Counted from the first letter of the stretch, positions 13,340 to 21,209 are shown. The stretch is 21,209 nt of DNA from Bacteroidales bacterium (GCA_017551215.1 JAFZMA010000103.1:1-21209); one strand, 5' to 3'. Numbers and translations are program-made. Notes: a model not told the origin generated them from the letters alone.

Positions 13340-15895
13340 CTAATTGATGTTAAACCGTTTGGAGATGTATTCCCCATCCTCGGCGATGCCTTCCAGGGTA
13401 ACGGTGTAGCCGCTCAGGAGGTCTGAAGCGTTGAACTGGAAGTTGATCGTTCCGTCTTCTTCCGGAGCAATTGCCGGATTCCAGTACAGGGTAGAACGCC
13501 TGTCTTGCCCCTTTGGTACAATATCCTTGCCTTCAACCTCATACAGCGGAGAGTAAAAATGCCTTGGCTTTTGCCATCCCATAGGACGTCCATAGCTTAC
13601 ATGCCACAGTGTTCGATGAATAGGTTTTGTCTTTATTAGAACAACATTCGGGAAACTATTGGTTCCATATCCATATCCACCGGCCGCTATGAAAGGAGCC
13701 CCTTCCATACCTCTCAGATAAACAACCGCTTCCACATCTTCCACCATAAGGGCCTCTACTTCCCACCATTGATCTATAGTTATTCTCATGCCGTCTATAA
13801 AGACAACTATTGCTTTCCATGGATCTTGAATAGTCATTCCACCAGCTGAGGCGGTAACACGAGATACAATGAACCGATATGGCCCGGCAGTGCGCACTCT
13901 GGTTCCTGTACATGTCATGAGAATATAACTGAACATATCAAAATTATTGTAGGCTTCCAGTTTCCGGCCCTCACGTATCTGGTCTGTACGGAATTCCCAG
14001 TTAGGGAGCGGAGATATTCCAGTGAGACTCTTCTTTCGTCCGTAAACGGTAATGGAATTAAGTTGATAAGTCAATTCTCCTCCAGTATCGTAATAGTTCT
14101 TTGTAATGATTTCTGAAACCTCTGGAGTGTATAAGACCTTTTTTTTGTTATGAACAAATCTTGTAAACGGAGCGTAAGAATCTTCATAAACTATAGGCCT
14201 TAGATTTCCACCGCCGCCATATTTCTTTGCCGCCTTCACGATGAAAGTTGTGCTATCTGGAAAATCAATGTCTTTAAGCTCGAAATAACCTTCAGGATTT
14301 ACCTTGCCAATAGCGGCAAAGTTAATTTTAGGCGCTACGATAGCCACTATAGACTCCTTTTTCTTCTTGAGGAAACCTTTTTGAACCTGCCCGGCCAGAG
14401 ACTGCATGTATTCACGTCCGAACTTTGGCATAGGAAATTGCCCCGATAGCACTGCAGGAAGGTCATAATACTCCCATCCCTGGGTCATCAGCAAAAGGTC
14501 CAATGCCGCAATCCTCTTTTCAAGTGCAATGGAATCAGAGAAAAATCGCTGAGGATTCTCAATGTTTCCCCTGATTTCAGAAGACAGGAGCATGTAGGAC
14601 ACAATATTGTTGTTCAAGGTGTTGACAGGAGACATCATATCATCCGTTACAGAAACGGAGAAATCTCCTGAGACCTTCTTGCCAATATCCACGCTAACCA
14701 TAATGCTCTCCCTTTTTCCATAATCCTTTTCAATTGGAGCCATCTTAGGGCTCAGCGATGTCTTCGGATACACAAAGAAAGGACGTTTTGCGTAAATGTT
14801 TCCGTCTGAAGAACAAACAATTGCATTGTTAATACCAGGAGTCATCCCTTCTACCGGAAGATTAAACTTCACACTCCCTGTAACTGGAGCCTCATAAAAA
14901 ATCTCGTCTCCATTGCAGAGGACAAACTTAAGATCATCTGTCTTTATCCCCGAAACAACTATTGAAGCCTTAACCTCATCTTTTCCGGTTTGAAGGGAAA
15001 TTATCGCTCCGGAAGCCTCAACCTCAGGAAGTTTAGACTTTGAGGAGATCCCCCTTACATCCTCTATTTTTGCATAATACTTCTCGTTCTCAGCGATGGG
15101 GCTCAGATAGAAGCTCCCGAACCCGTATTCGTCCGTGGTAAAAGACGCTACCTGAACATCGTTATGGTCATAGACCTTGCCTTCTGCCTGCTGTCCAAGC
15201 CCCTGCTCGTTTATGATCTTCACTCCTATGCGGCAGCTATTGCCAAGAAGTAGCCTGCCACTCTCCGGCAGAAACGCGCAATCCAGAGTCTGCACTCTCT
15301 TGATTTGATGGAAAGGATTTTCAACACCGATATCTTCATAGTGGCTGTCATCCCTCATCTTCTTGTTCTTGAGCTCTTCCACATAACCGTCCTTTACAGG
15401 ATTGATCAGGGATAGCTCTTTGGAGAACACATATTCAGCATCCTTGTTCAGCATCCAGTAGGTAAAAGCCCTCAAAGTAGCATAGCCTGTATTAACATCG
15501 TCAGGTACGGGAATGTAGCCTTCCAGAACGCCATCCCACATCTTTACCTTGACCCTTTGAATTACGTATGCCATCTCTGTCGGCTTGTTGGTGGAAACGT
15601 CCTTACCTACGGTATTCCCCACAAGCTCTACATAAACAAATTTGCTTTCCGGATAGTCAGACATGGCAGACTTGTTGGCAACGTAGCACTTAAACCAGAT
15701 GGTATCGCCTATCGCATATACATCCTTGTCTGTATGCAGATATACTTTCTCCGGGCTCAGATACTTCACAAAAGCATCGAACCTTTCATCCAGAGTCTTG
15801 GGAACCTTGATGCTATCCTGGGCAAAGGATATCCCGGAGCATATAGTCACAAGACAGCAAACCAGAGGCAATAGCCTTATAATCAATCGTTTCAT
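13340..15895 (-). CDS. Exported MG2-domain protein with a TonB-plug-like domain
   Basis: This is an 851-residue secreted protein of a family common in Bacteroidetes whose function is unclear to me. A signal peptide (MKRLIIRLLPLVCCLVTICS, ending GISFAQ) is followed at about 45-140 by an alpha-2-macroglobulin MG2-like segment (KVYLHTDKDVYAIGDTIWFK). Next come Ig-like or carboxypeptidase-regulatory-like strands, for example GEDGYGF-type turns and GYFELKDIDFPDSTTFIVKA. A domain at about 610-752 resembles a TonB-receptor plug: SITVYGRK, then IVVFIDGMR, VEDVEAVVYLRGMEGAP and NVVLIKTK. No beta-barrel follows; the C-terminus instead is another beta-rich segment (INFQFNASDLLSGYTVTLEG). It is convergent with cbiK (13-base gap) and divergent from the MBOAT gene. 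No link to cobalamin is seen in the protein itself. Confidence 0.85.
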   Translation of the reverse strand: MKRLIIRLLPLVCCLVTICSGISFAQDSIKVPKTLDERFDAFVKYLSPEKVYLHTDKDVYAIGDTIWFKCYVANKSAMSDYPESKFVYVELVGNTVGKDVSTNKPTEMAYVIQRVKVKMWDGVLEGYIPVPDDVNTGYATLRAFTYWMLNKDAEYVFSKELSLINPVKDGYVEELKNKKMRDDSHYEDIGVENPFHQIKRVQTLDCAFLPESGRLLLGNSCRIGVKIINEQGLGQQAEGKVYDHNDVQVASFTTDEYGFGSFYLSPIAENEKYYAKIEDVRGISSKSKLPEVEASGAIISLQTGKDEVKASIVVSGIKTDDLKFVLCNGDEIFYEAPVTGSVKFNLPVEGMTPGINNAIVCSSDGNIYAKRPFFVYPKTSLSPKMAPIEKDYGKRESIMVSVDIGKKVSGDFSVSVTDDMMSPVNTLNNNIVSYMLLSSEIRGNIENPQRFFSDSIALEKRIAALDLLLMTQGWEYYDLPAVLSGQFPMPKFGREYMQSLAGQVQKGFLKKKKESIVAIVAPKINFAAIGKVNPEGYFELKDIDFPDSTTFIVKAAKKYGGGGNLRPIVYEDSYAPFTRFVHNKKKVLYTPEVSEIITKNYYDTGGELTYQLNSITVYGRKKSLTGISPLPNWEFRTDQIREGRKLEAYNNFDMFSYILMTCTGTRVRTAGPYRFIVSRVTASAGGMTIQDPWKAIVVFIDGMRITIDQWWEVEALMVEDVEAVVYLRGMEGAPFIAAGGYGYGTNSFPNVVLIKTKPIHRTLWHVSYGRPMGWQKPRHFYSPLYEVEGKDIVPKGQDRRSTLYWNPAIAPEEDGTINFQFNASDLLSGYTVTLEGIAEDGEYISKRFNIN

Positions 15896-15930
15896 AATAG
15901 TTAAAAATCTTACGGGAGGAGCTTGCTATG

Positions 15931-15970
15931 TTTTCAAATATACTCAATATTTTTCAAATATACTCAATGC
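15931..15970. repeat. Two tandem 20-bp repeats upstream of the MG2-domain gene
   Basis: The unit ttttcaaatatactcaatat (15931-15950) is followed directly by ttttcaaatatactcaatgc (15951-15970), 18 of 20 bases identical. A third partial match, ttttcata, follows. On the minus strand each copy contains TATATTTG, a match to the TAnnTTTG -7 box (15935-15942 and 15955-15962), but no TTTG -33 box lies at the usual distance from either. The repeat lies 36-75 bases upstream of the minus-strand start at 15895. It could hold the promoter or a regulator site. Confidence 0.6.
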
Positions 15971-15996
15971 TTTTCATACACCCCGTTTTCATTTGG

Positions 15997-16009
15997 TACA
16001 CAATGTGTA
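15997..16009. promoter_or_regulatory. 13-bp palindrome between divergent genes, possible operator
   Basis: The sequence tacacaatgtgta is a perfect inverted repeat with 6-base arms around one central base. It lies in the 187-base region between the divergent MG2-domain gene and the MBOAT operon, about 30 bases upstream of the likely MBOAT -7 box. The rest of 15896-16082 holds the 20-bp repeats, an AT-rich stretch and the plus-strand promoter. Whether a protein binds here is not known. Confidence 0.35.
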
Positions 16010-16015
16010 TTTTAT

Positions 16016-16046
16016 GTTGTAGCAGACGTTTTTTTTCATACATTTG
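16016..16046 (+). promoter_or_regulatory. Likely promoter of the MBOAT / DHHW operon
   Basis: The -7 box TACATTTG (16039-16046) matches TAnnTTTG exactly. A near-match -33 box, GTTG (16016-16019; three of four bases), lies 19 bases upstream. Transcription would begin near 16050, giving an untranslated leader of about 30 bases before the ATG at 16083. Confidence 0.5.
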
Positions 16047-16082
16047 ACACCGTTTTTAAAGAAGCGCCCAGATTAGCCGGAT

Positions 16083-17501
16083 ATGGTATTTTCAGACCTT
16101 TTGTTTCTGTTTGAATTCCTTGGTGGATTCGCCCTCTGCTACCTGATAGCAGGGCTCATAGACCGTAACGGCGCTCTCAAGGAAGGAAAGGACGGAATCC
16201 ACCGCTCTTTCAAAGGCAGAAATCTGATTACCGTAATCTTCTCCCTCATATTCTACGCGTGGGGAGAACCGGTTTACGTGTTCCTGATGCTGTTCTGCGT
16301 ATTTGTCAACTACCTGTGCGGAATAGCCATAGACACCTCTCCAAAGAACCGCAAGGCTGCTCTTGTTATAGGAATAGCCTTTAACCTTGCAGTTCTGGCC
16401 TCATTCAAGTATTTGGGTTTCTTTGCGGAAGGTCTCAACAGCCTTGGACTGAGCGTATCTGTTCCAAAGATAGCTCTGCCTATCGGAATCAGCTTCTACA
16501 CCTTCCAGTCCATGAGCTATCTGATAGACGTATACAGGAAGGATTCTCCTCCTCAGAAGAGATTTCTGGACCTGCTCTTCTACATATCCATGTTCCCGCA
16601 GCTGATTGCCGGCCCTATTGTCAGATACGGAACCATTGCTTCTGAGATCAACGACAGGAAAGTCACCTGGGACGATTTTGCAGAGGGCAGCTACCGCTTC
16701 CTCATAGGACTTGGAAAGAAAGTCATAATAGCCAACCAGATATCCGGCGTGGCAGACTACTTCCTTGCCGCCAATCCGGAAACGTTCTCCACTGCAGGCA
16801 GCTGGATCGGTATCCTTGCCTTCACCTTCCAGATTTACTTCGACTTCTCCGGTTACTCAGACATGGCAATCGGTATGGGCCGCTGCCTCGGATTCCATTT
16901 CAACGAGAACTTCGACCATCCTTATATCAGTTCAACGATAACCGAATTCTGGAGGAGATGGCACATATCCCTGGGCTCGTTCTTCAGAGACTATCTTTAC
17001 ATCCCTCTGGGCGGAAACCGACGCCATCAGGCTCTTAACATACTGATTGTCTGGTTTCTGACAGGTATGTGGCACGGAGCCAGCTGGAACTTCATCATCT
17101 GGGGCCTGTACTTTGGAGTGATAGTTACATTTGAAAAATACACCATACTTAAGATATACGACAAGATTCCAAAGATATTCCTCCATATCTACACCATCTT
17201 CCTGTTTGTGCTTGGCTGGGGTATCTTCTACTTCGACGATTTGGACAAGTTCAAAGTTCTGGCAAACAGCTTGTTCGGCAGTGCTCCGGCCCAGTCAGAC
17301 TTTACGGTCATCACGGCACTTACCAACAACTTCTGGCTCTGGATTGCAGCCCTGATATTCTCCATGCCGATAAGGAAGCTGTTCAGAAACTTCAAGGGAC
17401 TCTGGATTGTCAGAACCGCCATTGCCGTTGTCATACTTATTGTAAGCGTGGCTCTTCTGGTGGGAGCCACCAATAATCCTTTCCTGTATTTCAGATTCTG
17501 A
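16083..17501 (+). CDS. MBOAT-family O-acyltransferase (AlgI/DltB-like)
   Basis: This is a 472-residue polytopic inner-membrane protein of the membrane-bound O-acyltransferase family. Such proteins pass an acyl group, often acetyl, across the membrane towards an exported glycan or cell-wall polymer. Family motifs are PIGISFYTFQSMSYLIDVYR, MFPQLIAGPIVRY, FQIYFDFSGYSDMAIGMGR, EFWRRWHISLGSFFRDYLYI (His294) and TGMWHGASWNFIIWG with the catalytic-type His331. About ten hydrophobic segments are visible. Two DHHW/AlgJ-like genes follow, the first 2 bases after its stop. That matches the AlgI-AlgJ/X pairing, where the MBOAT supplies acyl groups to an exported SGNH-like transferase. The acceptor polymer is not identifiable here. 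Confidence 0.93.
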   Translation: MVFSDLLFLFEFLGGFALCYLIAGLIDRNGALKEGKDGIHRSFKGRNLITVIFSLIFYAWGEPVYVFLMLFCVFVNYLCGIAIDTSPKNRKAALVIGIAFNLAVLASFKYLGFFAEGLNSLGLSVSVPKIALPIGISFYTFQSMSYLIDVYRKDSPPQKRFLDLLFYISMFPQLIAGPIVRYGTIASEINDRKVTWDDFAEGSYRFLIGLGKKVIIANQISGVADYFLAANPETFSTAGSWIGILAFTFQIYFDFSGYSDMAIGMGRCLGFHFNENFDHPYISSTITEFWRRWHISLGSFFRDYLYIPLGGNRRHQALNILIVWFLTGMWHGASWNFIIWGLYFGVIVTFEKYTILKIYDKIPKIFLHIYTIFLFVLGWGIFYFDDLDKFKVLANSLFGSAPAQSDFTVITALTNNFWLWIAALIFSMPIRKLFRNFKGLWIVRTAIAVVILIVSVALLVGATNNPFLYFRF

Positions 17502-17503
17502 TT

Positions 17504-18637
17504 ATGAAAAAGACAATCATCATATCCGCAATTATGTTCCTGGCCTGCTCATTCGCAGCAGCCCAGACAACAGACACTACAACCACCGGCCAGGCAGATT
17601 CCGTAAAGGCAAAGACTCCGTCTTACCCTGTTCCAACCAGCGATGCCAACGATATCTACCCTAACCGCACAGTGGCAAAATACGTGAACCGCGTTAATCC
17701 CAATGCCCCTTGCAAAACCCTGAAATCCGGCATCATGCTCATCGGTGAGCCTGGAAAAATTAGGGCAGCCGAGCCTTACGGTGGCAGAAGCGCTGGAGAA
17801 GTTGAATATGCCAACGCCGCAAACAAGTACAAGAAAGTGTTCGGAGACAGCGTTAATGTTTATTGCATGGTGATTCCTAATGCAGGTGCTTTCTACACCC
17901 CTACCAAGCTGGCGGGAGGCAGCAAAAACCAGGGCAACACGATTAACCGCATATTCTCCAATCTCGACGAGAACGTAAAGGCCGTGGATATCTACTCCAT
18001 TCTCGGAAGGCATGCTTCCGAGCCTATCTACTCCCGCACAGACCACCATTGGGCACCGCTGGGAGCCTACTATGCGGCAAAGAAGTTCGCGGCCGTGGCA
18101 AAGGTTCCGTTCAAAGACCTCTCCCACTACAAGAAACATGTCATCCACAACTATGTGGGAACAATGTACATGTTCACCAAGAGCCAGGAAATCAAGAACT
18201 CCCCGGAAGATTTCGTTTACTACACTCCGGATTCCACGGTTAAATACGAGACCACCTACATCAACTACAACACCAGAAAGGGCGTGGCTCTGTCAGAAAG
18301 GGCACCTCAGAAGGGAGACTTCTTCCAGAAAGGCGTTTCAGGTGCCGGATGCTACGTGGTATTCATGGGCGGAGACGCCAAGATCACCCAGGTCAGAACC
18401 TCTACAAAGAACGGACGCAGACTCATCATCTTCAAAGACAGTTACGGCAACGCCATACCAGGATACCTGTTTTTCTCGTTTGAGGAAATCCACGTGATAG
18501 ACTGCCGCTTCTTCAAGCGCAACATCAAGAAATACGTAAAGGACAATAAGATAACGGACATACTGTTTGCCAACAACATAATGAGAGGCGTACTTGCCGT
18601 AACAAGCAAGTCCTACAACCGCTTCCTCACACAGTAG
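17504..18637 (+). CDS. Secreted DHHW-family (AlgJ-like, SGNH-type) protein, short paralog
   Basis: This is a 377-residue exported protein with a cleavable signal peptide (MKKTIIISAIMFLACSFAAA, then QTTD) and a Thr-rich linker. The DHHW family motif is RTDHHWAPLGAYYAAKKFA (D180, H181, H182, W183). The second conserved block, IIFKDSYGNAIPG, has Ser313 in a position fitting an SGNH-like nucleophile, with the Asp-His from the DHHW block. Other landmarks are NVYCMVIPNAG, YVGTMYMFT, and EIHVIDCRFF near the C-terminus. It is closely related to the next gene but lacks that protein's N-terminal transmembrane and lead-in domain. The gene starts 2 bases after the MBOAT gene. By analogy to AlgJ/AlgX it may pass acyl groups to an exported polysaccharide; this is inferred. 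Confidence 0.85.
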   Translation: MKKTIIISAIMFLACSFAAAQTTDTTTTGQADSVKAKTPSYPVPTSDANDIYPNRTVAKYVNRVNPNAPCKTLKSGIMLIGEPGKIRAAEPYGGRSAGEVEYANAANKYKKVFGDSVNVYCMVIPNAGAFYTPTKLAGGSKNQGNTINRIFSNLDENVKAVDIYSILGRHASEPIYSRTDHHWAPLGAYYAAKKFAAVAKVPFKDLSHYKKHVIHNYVGTMYMFTKSQEIKNSPEDFVYYTPDSTVKYETTYINYNTRKGVALSERAPQKGDFFQKGVSGAGCYVVFMGGDAKITQVRTSTKNGRRLIIFKDSYGNAIPGYLFFSFEEIHVIDCRFFKRNIKKYVKDNKITDILFANNIMRGVLAVTSKSYNRFLTQ

Positions 18638-18655
18638 CAGGATATTATCAAGGAA

Positions 18656-20122
18656 ATGGGCAAGAAACTCTACATAACGGCAGTGATAGTGCTCTTCGGG
18701 GCATTTGTCATCGTCTTCAACACTTTCCCTCGCAGCACTGAAAGCGAGCTGGAAAAGCGTGAGCTTGCCAAATTCCCTGAATTCAGCTTCCAGTCCCTGA
18801 AAGAAGGCCAGTTTACCAAGGAACTTTCCACATGGTTCAGCGACAGTGAACCTTACAGAGACTTGTTCATCAGCCTAAGCCTCAACATCAAGGACTGGGT
18901 AAAGATGAACTTCTCAAAGGAAAACGCCATTACCTTCCATGCCCCGGATGCCCCTATTGACACAGATGTACCTGATATTCATACAGATATAGACCAGCTT
19001 CAGGATACTACAGCCCAGCAGCCAGTGGATAAGGAAAGCCTGGAAAACCGCAAGGTGGAGGAATACCGCAACAAGCTTACCGCAGAAGAAAACGCCAAGA
19101 TTGCCCACGCTGGAATCATTATCATAGGAAGCGGAGACAAAACCAGAGCCCTAATGGCATACGCCGGAGACTCCACAGGCGGAGTGCGTTACGCGGATGC
19201 AGCCAACATGTATAAGCGCAAGCTTGGAAAGAAAGTCAACGTCTACTGCATGGTGATTCCAACCTCCATAGAGTTCTACTGCCCGGATGCTGCAAGAAAG
19301 CGCACAAAGAGCCAGCGGGCAACCATAAACAACATATTCGCCCATCTGTCTGATTCCGTAAAGGCAGTGGACGTTTACACAACTCTTGGAGAACATGCAG
19401 ACGAGGATATCTATCTGCGTACAGACCACCATTGGGCACCTCTCGGAGCCTACTATGCGGCACGCAAGTTCGCCAAGGTGGCAGACGTTCCGTTCAAGGA
19501 CATCGATGTTTACACCCGCAAAGTTGTAAAAGGCTATGTAGGAAGCATGTACGGCTACTCCAAAGACATCAGCGTAAAGAAGGCTCCGGAAGATTTCGTG
19601 TTCTGGGAACCGGATTCAACCGTTACCTACACCACCACCTACATAAACTACACCATAGACAAGAACTACAAGGTAACAGGAGAAAGCGGTCCGTTCCAGG
19701 GCAAATACTTCTACCACTATAAAGACGGAAGCGGCAGCGCATATTGCACGTTCATGGGCGGAGACACCAAGATCACACAGGTAAAGACATCCACAAAGAA
19801 CAGGAGGCGCCTCATCATCCTCAAAGACAGTTTCGGCAACGCAATACCAGGCTGGCTTTTCTACTCGTTCGAGGAAATCCACGTGATAGACTACCGCTAT
19901 TTCTCATATAACATGGCGGAATATGTCAAGGAGCACAAGATTACTGATGTACTCTTTGCAAACAACATATTTGCAGCCTATTCCAACAACATAGCCAAGC
20001 GCTATTCCAAGTTCCTGACACAGGATCACGCAACGTTCTATCCTAAGCCGGAGAAGAAAAAAGAAGAGACGGAATCTGGTGAATCCGCCTCCAGTTCAAA
20101 TTCAGAAGGATCTGACTCCTAG
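18656..20122 (+). CDS. Membrane-anchored DHHW-family (AlgJ-like, SGNH-type) protein, long paralog
   Basis: This is a 488-residue protein with an N-terminal membrane anchor (about 5-22, LYITAVIVLFGAFVIVF) and no clear cleavage site, leaving the bulk in the periplasm. The lead-in ESELEKRELAKFPEFSF and FSDSEPYRDLFISL is typical of DHHW/AlgJ-type proteins. A charged linker follows at about 90-140, then a domain parallel to the upstream paralog: NVYCMVIPTS, RTDHHWAPLGAYYAARKFA (D257, H258, H259, W260), YVGSMYGYS, and IILKDSFGNAIPG with candidate nucleophile Ser392. The last 25 or so residues are low-complexity Lys/Glu then Ser-rich. It lies 18 bases after its paralog and its stop abuts the convergent permease gene with no gap. 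A role in acylating an exported glycan with the MBOAT is inferred. Confidence 0.86.
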   Translation: MGKKLYITAVIVLFGAFVIVFNTFPRSTESELEKRELAKFPEFSFQSLKEGQFTKELSTWFSDSEPYRDLFISLSLNIKDWVKMNFSKENAITFHAPDAPIDTDVPDIHTDIDQLQDTTAQQPVDKESLENRKVEEYRNKLTAEENAKIAHAGIIIIGSGDKTRALMAYAGDSTGGVRYADAANMYKRKLGKKVNVYCMVIPTSIEFYCPDAARKRTKSQRATINNIFAHLSDSVKAVDVYTTLGEHADEDIYLRTDHHWAPLGAYYAARKFAKVADVPFKDIDVYTRKVVKGYVGSMYGYSKDISVKKAPEDFVFWEPDSTVTYTTTYINYTIDKNYKVTGESGPFQGKYFYHYKDGSGSAYCTFMGGDTKITQVKTSTKNRRRLIILKDSFGNAIPGWLFYSFEEIHVIDYRYFSYNMAEYVKEHKITDVLFANNIFAAYSNNIAKRYSKFLTQDHATFYPKPEKKKEETESGESASSSNSEGSDS

Positions 20123-21209
20123 TTAAACAAGAAACAGAGAAGCCACGTAAAGAACTGCTGCAGAGGTAACTCCCATTATGAGAGTAGCCCGTGTCTGCGT
20201 CTTGTAACCGTCCTTTACACTCAGTCCCCCCATTCTTGTGACAACCCAGAAATAACTGTCGTTGGCATGGGAAACCGTCATTGCTCCGGCACCAATCGCC
20301 ATAACCACAAGCGCGGCGCTCAGCGGAGTTGTCATACCCAGCGCAGCCATCAGAGACTCGGAAGAGGAGAACAGTCCCATAATGCCGGCCGTGGTTGTCA
20401 TCGCCACTGTAGAAGAACCCTGCGCCGTCTTCAGAATAGCCGCTATTATGAACGGGAACAATATGCCAAGCGTGGAAAACACACCCGCATTGGCCTTTAT
20501 AAGTTCCACAAAGCCAGCATCGTAGATAACCTGTCCCAGCACTGCACCGGAAGCCGTGATGAAAACAATCGGCCCAGCTGTCCTAAGGGCACTCTCCGTT
20601 ATCCTGTATAGACTGTTGGAAGACTTTTCCTCCTTTTCCTCAGCGATGTATTTAAGCAAAGGCAGGGCAAAAAGCACTCCCAGCGCAAGCGCAATCACCG
20701 GCTTGCCCAGGAAGAAGAAAATGTCTGCCGCCACACCTTCCAGTTTCAACACGGAAACCAGGGAACTGGCCCCCATGAAAACTATCGGCACTATGATAGG
20801 AAGAACTGAAAGAAGGCCGGAAGGACGCTTTCCGTCCCCGATAACTTCCTGAATATCCACATCTTCCTCCTCGTCAGATGAACGCACCTTTTTGCCCACT
20901 CTGTTTGCAAAGAAATATGCTGCGGCCAAAGGGAAAACGCTGAGCGCAACTCCCACCAGAATCACCAGCATCAGATTGTCTCCAAGGCCAACAAGTCCGG
21001 CCGCTGCAACAGGCCCGGGTGTAGGCGGAATGAAAACATGCGCAACATAAAGGCCGGCAGCAAGAGCCACTGTCATTGTCGCTGAGGAAACACCGCTCTT
21101 GCGGCTCATCCATTTGCGTATAGGGTTCACAATAACAAAGCCGCTGTCGCAGAAGACAGGAATAGACACTATCCAGCCTATCAGCATGATAGCAAGCTGC
21201 GGATGCCTC
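20123..21209 (-). CDS. GntP-family permease (gluconate-type H+ symporter), N-terminus cut by the right edge
   Basis: This is the C-terminal 362 residues of an inner-membrane transporter of the GntP family, which import gluconate and related hydroxy-acids with protons. The frame is open to the edge, beginning RHPQLAIMLIGWIVSIPVFCDSG. The IPVF-D-GF segment is the conserved family motif, so the ATG at 21187 is internal and not the start. Later segments include FIPPTPGPVAAAGLVG, an acidic cytoplasmic loop with SSDEEEDVDIQEV, AQGSSTVAMTTTAGIMG and SHANDSYFWVV, all family-typical. About ten hydrophobic segments are present. The TAA is directly next to the TAG of the convergent DHHW gene. The substrate within the family cannot be told. 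Confidence 0.92.
   Translation of the reverse strand, partial: RHPQLAIMLIGWIVSIPVFCDSGFVIVNPIRKWMSRKSGVSSATMTVALAAGLYVAHVFIPPTPGPVAAAGLVGLGDNLMLVILVGVALSVFPLAAAYFFANRVGKKVRSSDEEEDVDIQEVIGDGKRPSGLLSVLPIIVPIVFMGASSLVSVLKLEGVAADIFFFLGKPVIALALGVLFALPLLKYIAEEKEEKSSNSLYRITESALRTAGPIVFITASGAVLGQVIYDAGFVELIKANAGVFSTLGILFPFIIAAILKTAQGSSTVAMTTTAGIMGLFSSSESLMAALGMTTPLSAALVVMAIGAGAMTVSHANDSYFWVVTRMGGLSVKDGYKTQTRATLIMGVTSAAVLYVASLFLV

Noticed and set aside
15935..15962. Full promoter for the MG2-domain gene
   Set aside because: Each repeat has a good -7 box, but no TTTG lies 17-23 bases upstream, so it is listed only as a repeat with -7-like boxes.
15931..15970. Possible CRISPR or phage attachment repeat
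   Set aside because: Only two directly adjacent copies without spacers, and no integrase or cas gene in the window.
17549..18148. Minus-strand frame of 199 codons opposite the first DHHW gene
   Set aside because: Shadow of a conserved gene; the product is Cys/Val-rich with no known motif.

Overview
The window reads as chromosome of a Bacteroidales-type bacterium (phylum Bacteroidota) of moderate GC content. Three things point there. The promoters fit the TTTG / TAnnTTTG pattern, Shine-Dalgarno sequences are absent, and the gene families are typical: TonB-dependent receptors, lipoproteins with a charged post-cysteine export signal, MG2-domain proteins and DHHW-family proteins. The genus cannot be told from the sequence alone. 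No rRNA, tRNA, IS element or CRISPR array was seen.

Region 1 (1-4216, minus strand) is a corrinoid-uptake transcription unit. A Bacteroides-type promoter (4186-4216) and a cobalamin riboswitch (about 4021-4177) lead into a BtuB-like TonB receptor. It overlaps a CbiK-family lipoprotein by 11 bases, and that gene is followed 9 bases later by a second TonB receptor which runs off the left edge. The CbiK-like protein has a putative surface-export signal after its lipid cysteine and changed active-site residues, so it may bind corrinoid or tetrapyrrole at the surface rather than act as a chelatase.

Region 2 (4267-13326, plus strand) is a ten-gene late-cobalamin operon driven by a divergent promoter. 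The order is cbiA, PduO-type adenosyltransferase, cbiP, cobD-like decarboxylase, cbiB, cobU, cobT, cobS, cobC and a second CbiK-type lipoprotein with intact metal ligands. Genes overlap or lie within 23 bases of each other. Together they would convert cobyrinic acid, or salvaged corrinoid, to adenosylcobalamin. Corrin-ring genes, a threonine kinase and a lower-ligand base pathway are not in the window. The cbiA start codon lies only 5 bases after the -7 box, which suggests a leaderless mRNA. No riboswitch is visible on this side.

Region 3 (13340-15895, minus strand) holds an 851-residue exported protein with an MG2-like N-terminal part and a TonB-plug-like domain near the C-terminus. A 187-base divergent intergenic region with two 20-bp tandem repeats and a 13-bp palindrome separates it from Region 4.

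Region 4 (16083-20122, plus strand) is a three-gene set for acyl modification of an exported glycan: an AlgI/DltB-like MBOAT acyltransferase followed by two tandem DHHW/AlgJ-like proteins, one secreted and one membrane-anchored. It abuts, with no gap, a convergent GntP-family permease gene (20123-21209) that is cut by the right edge.
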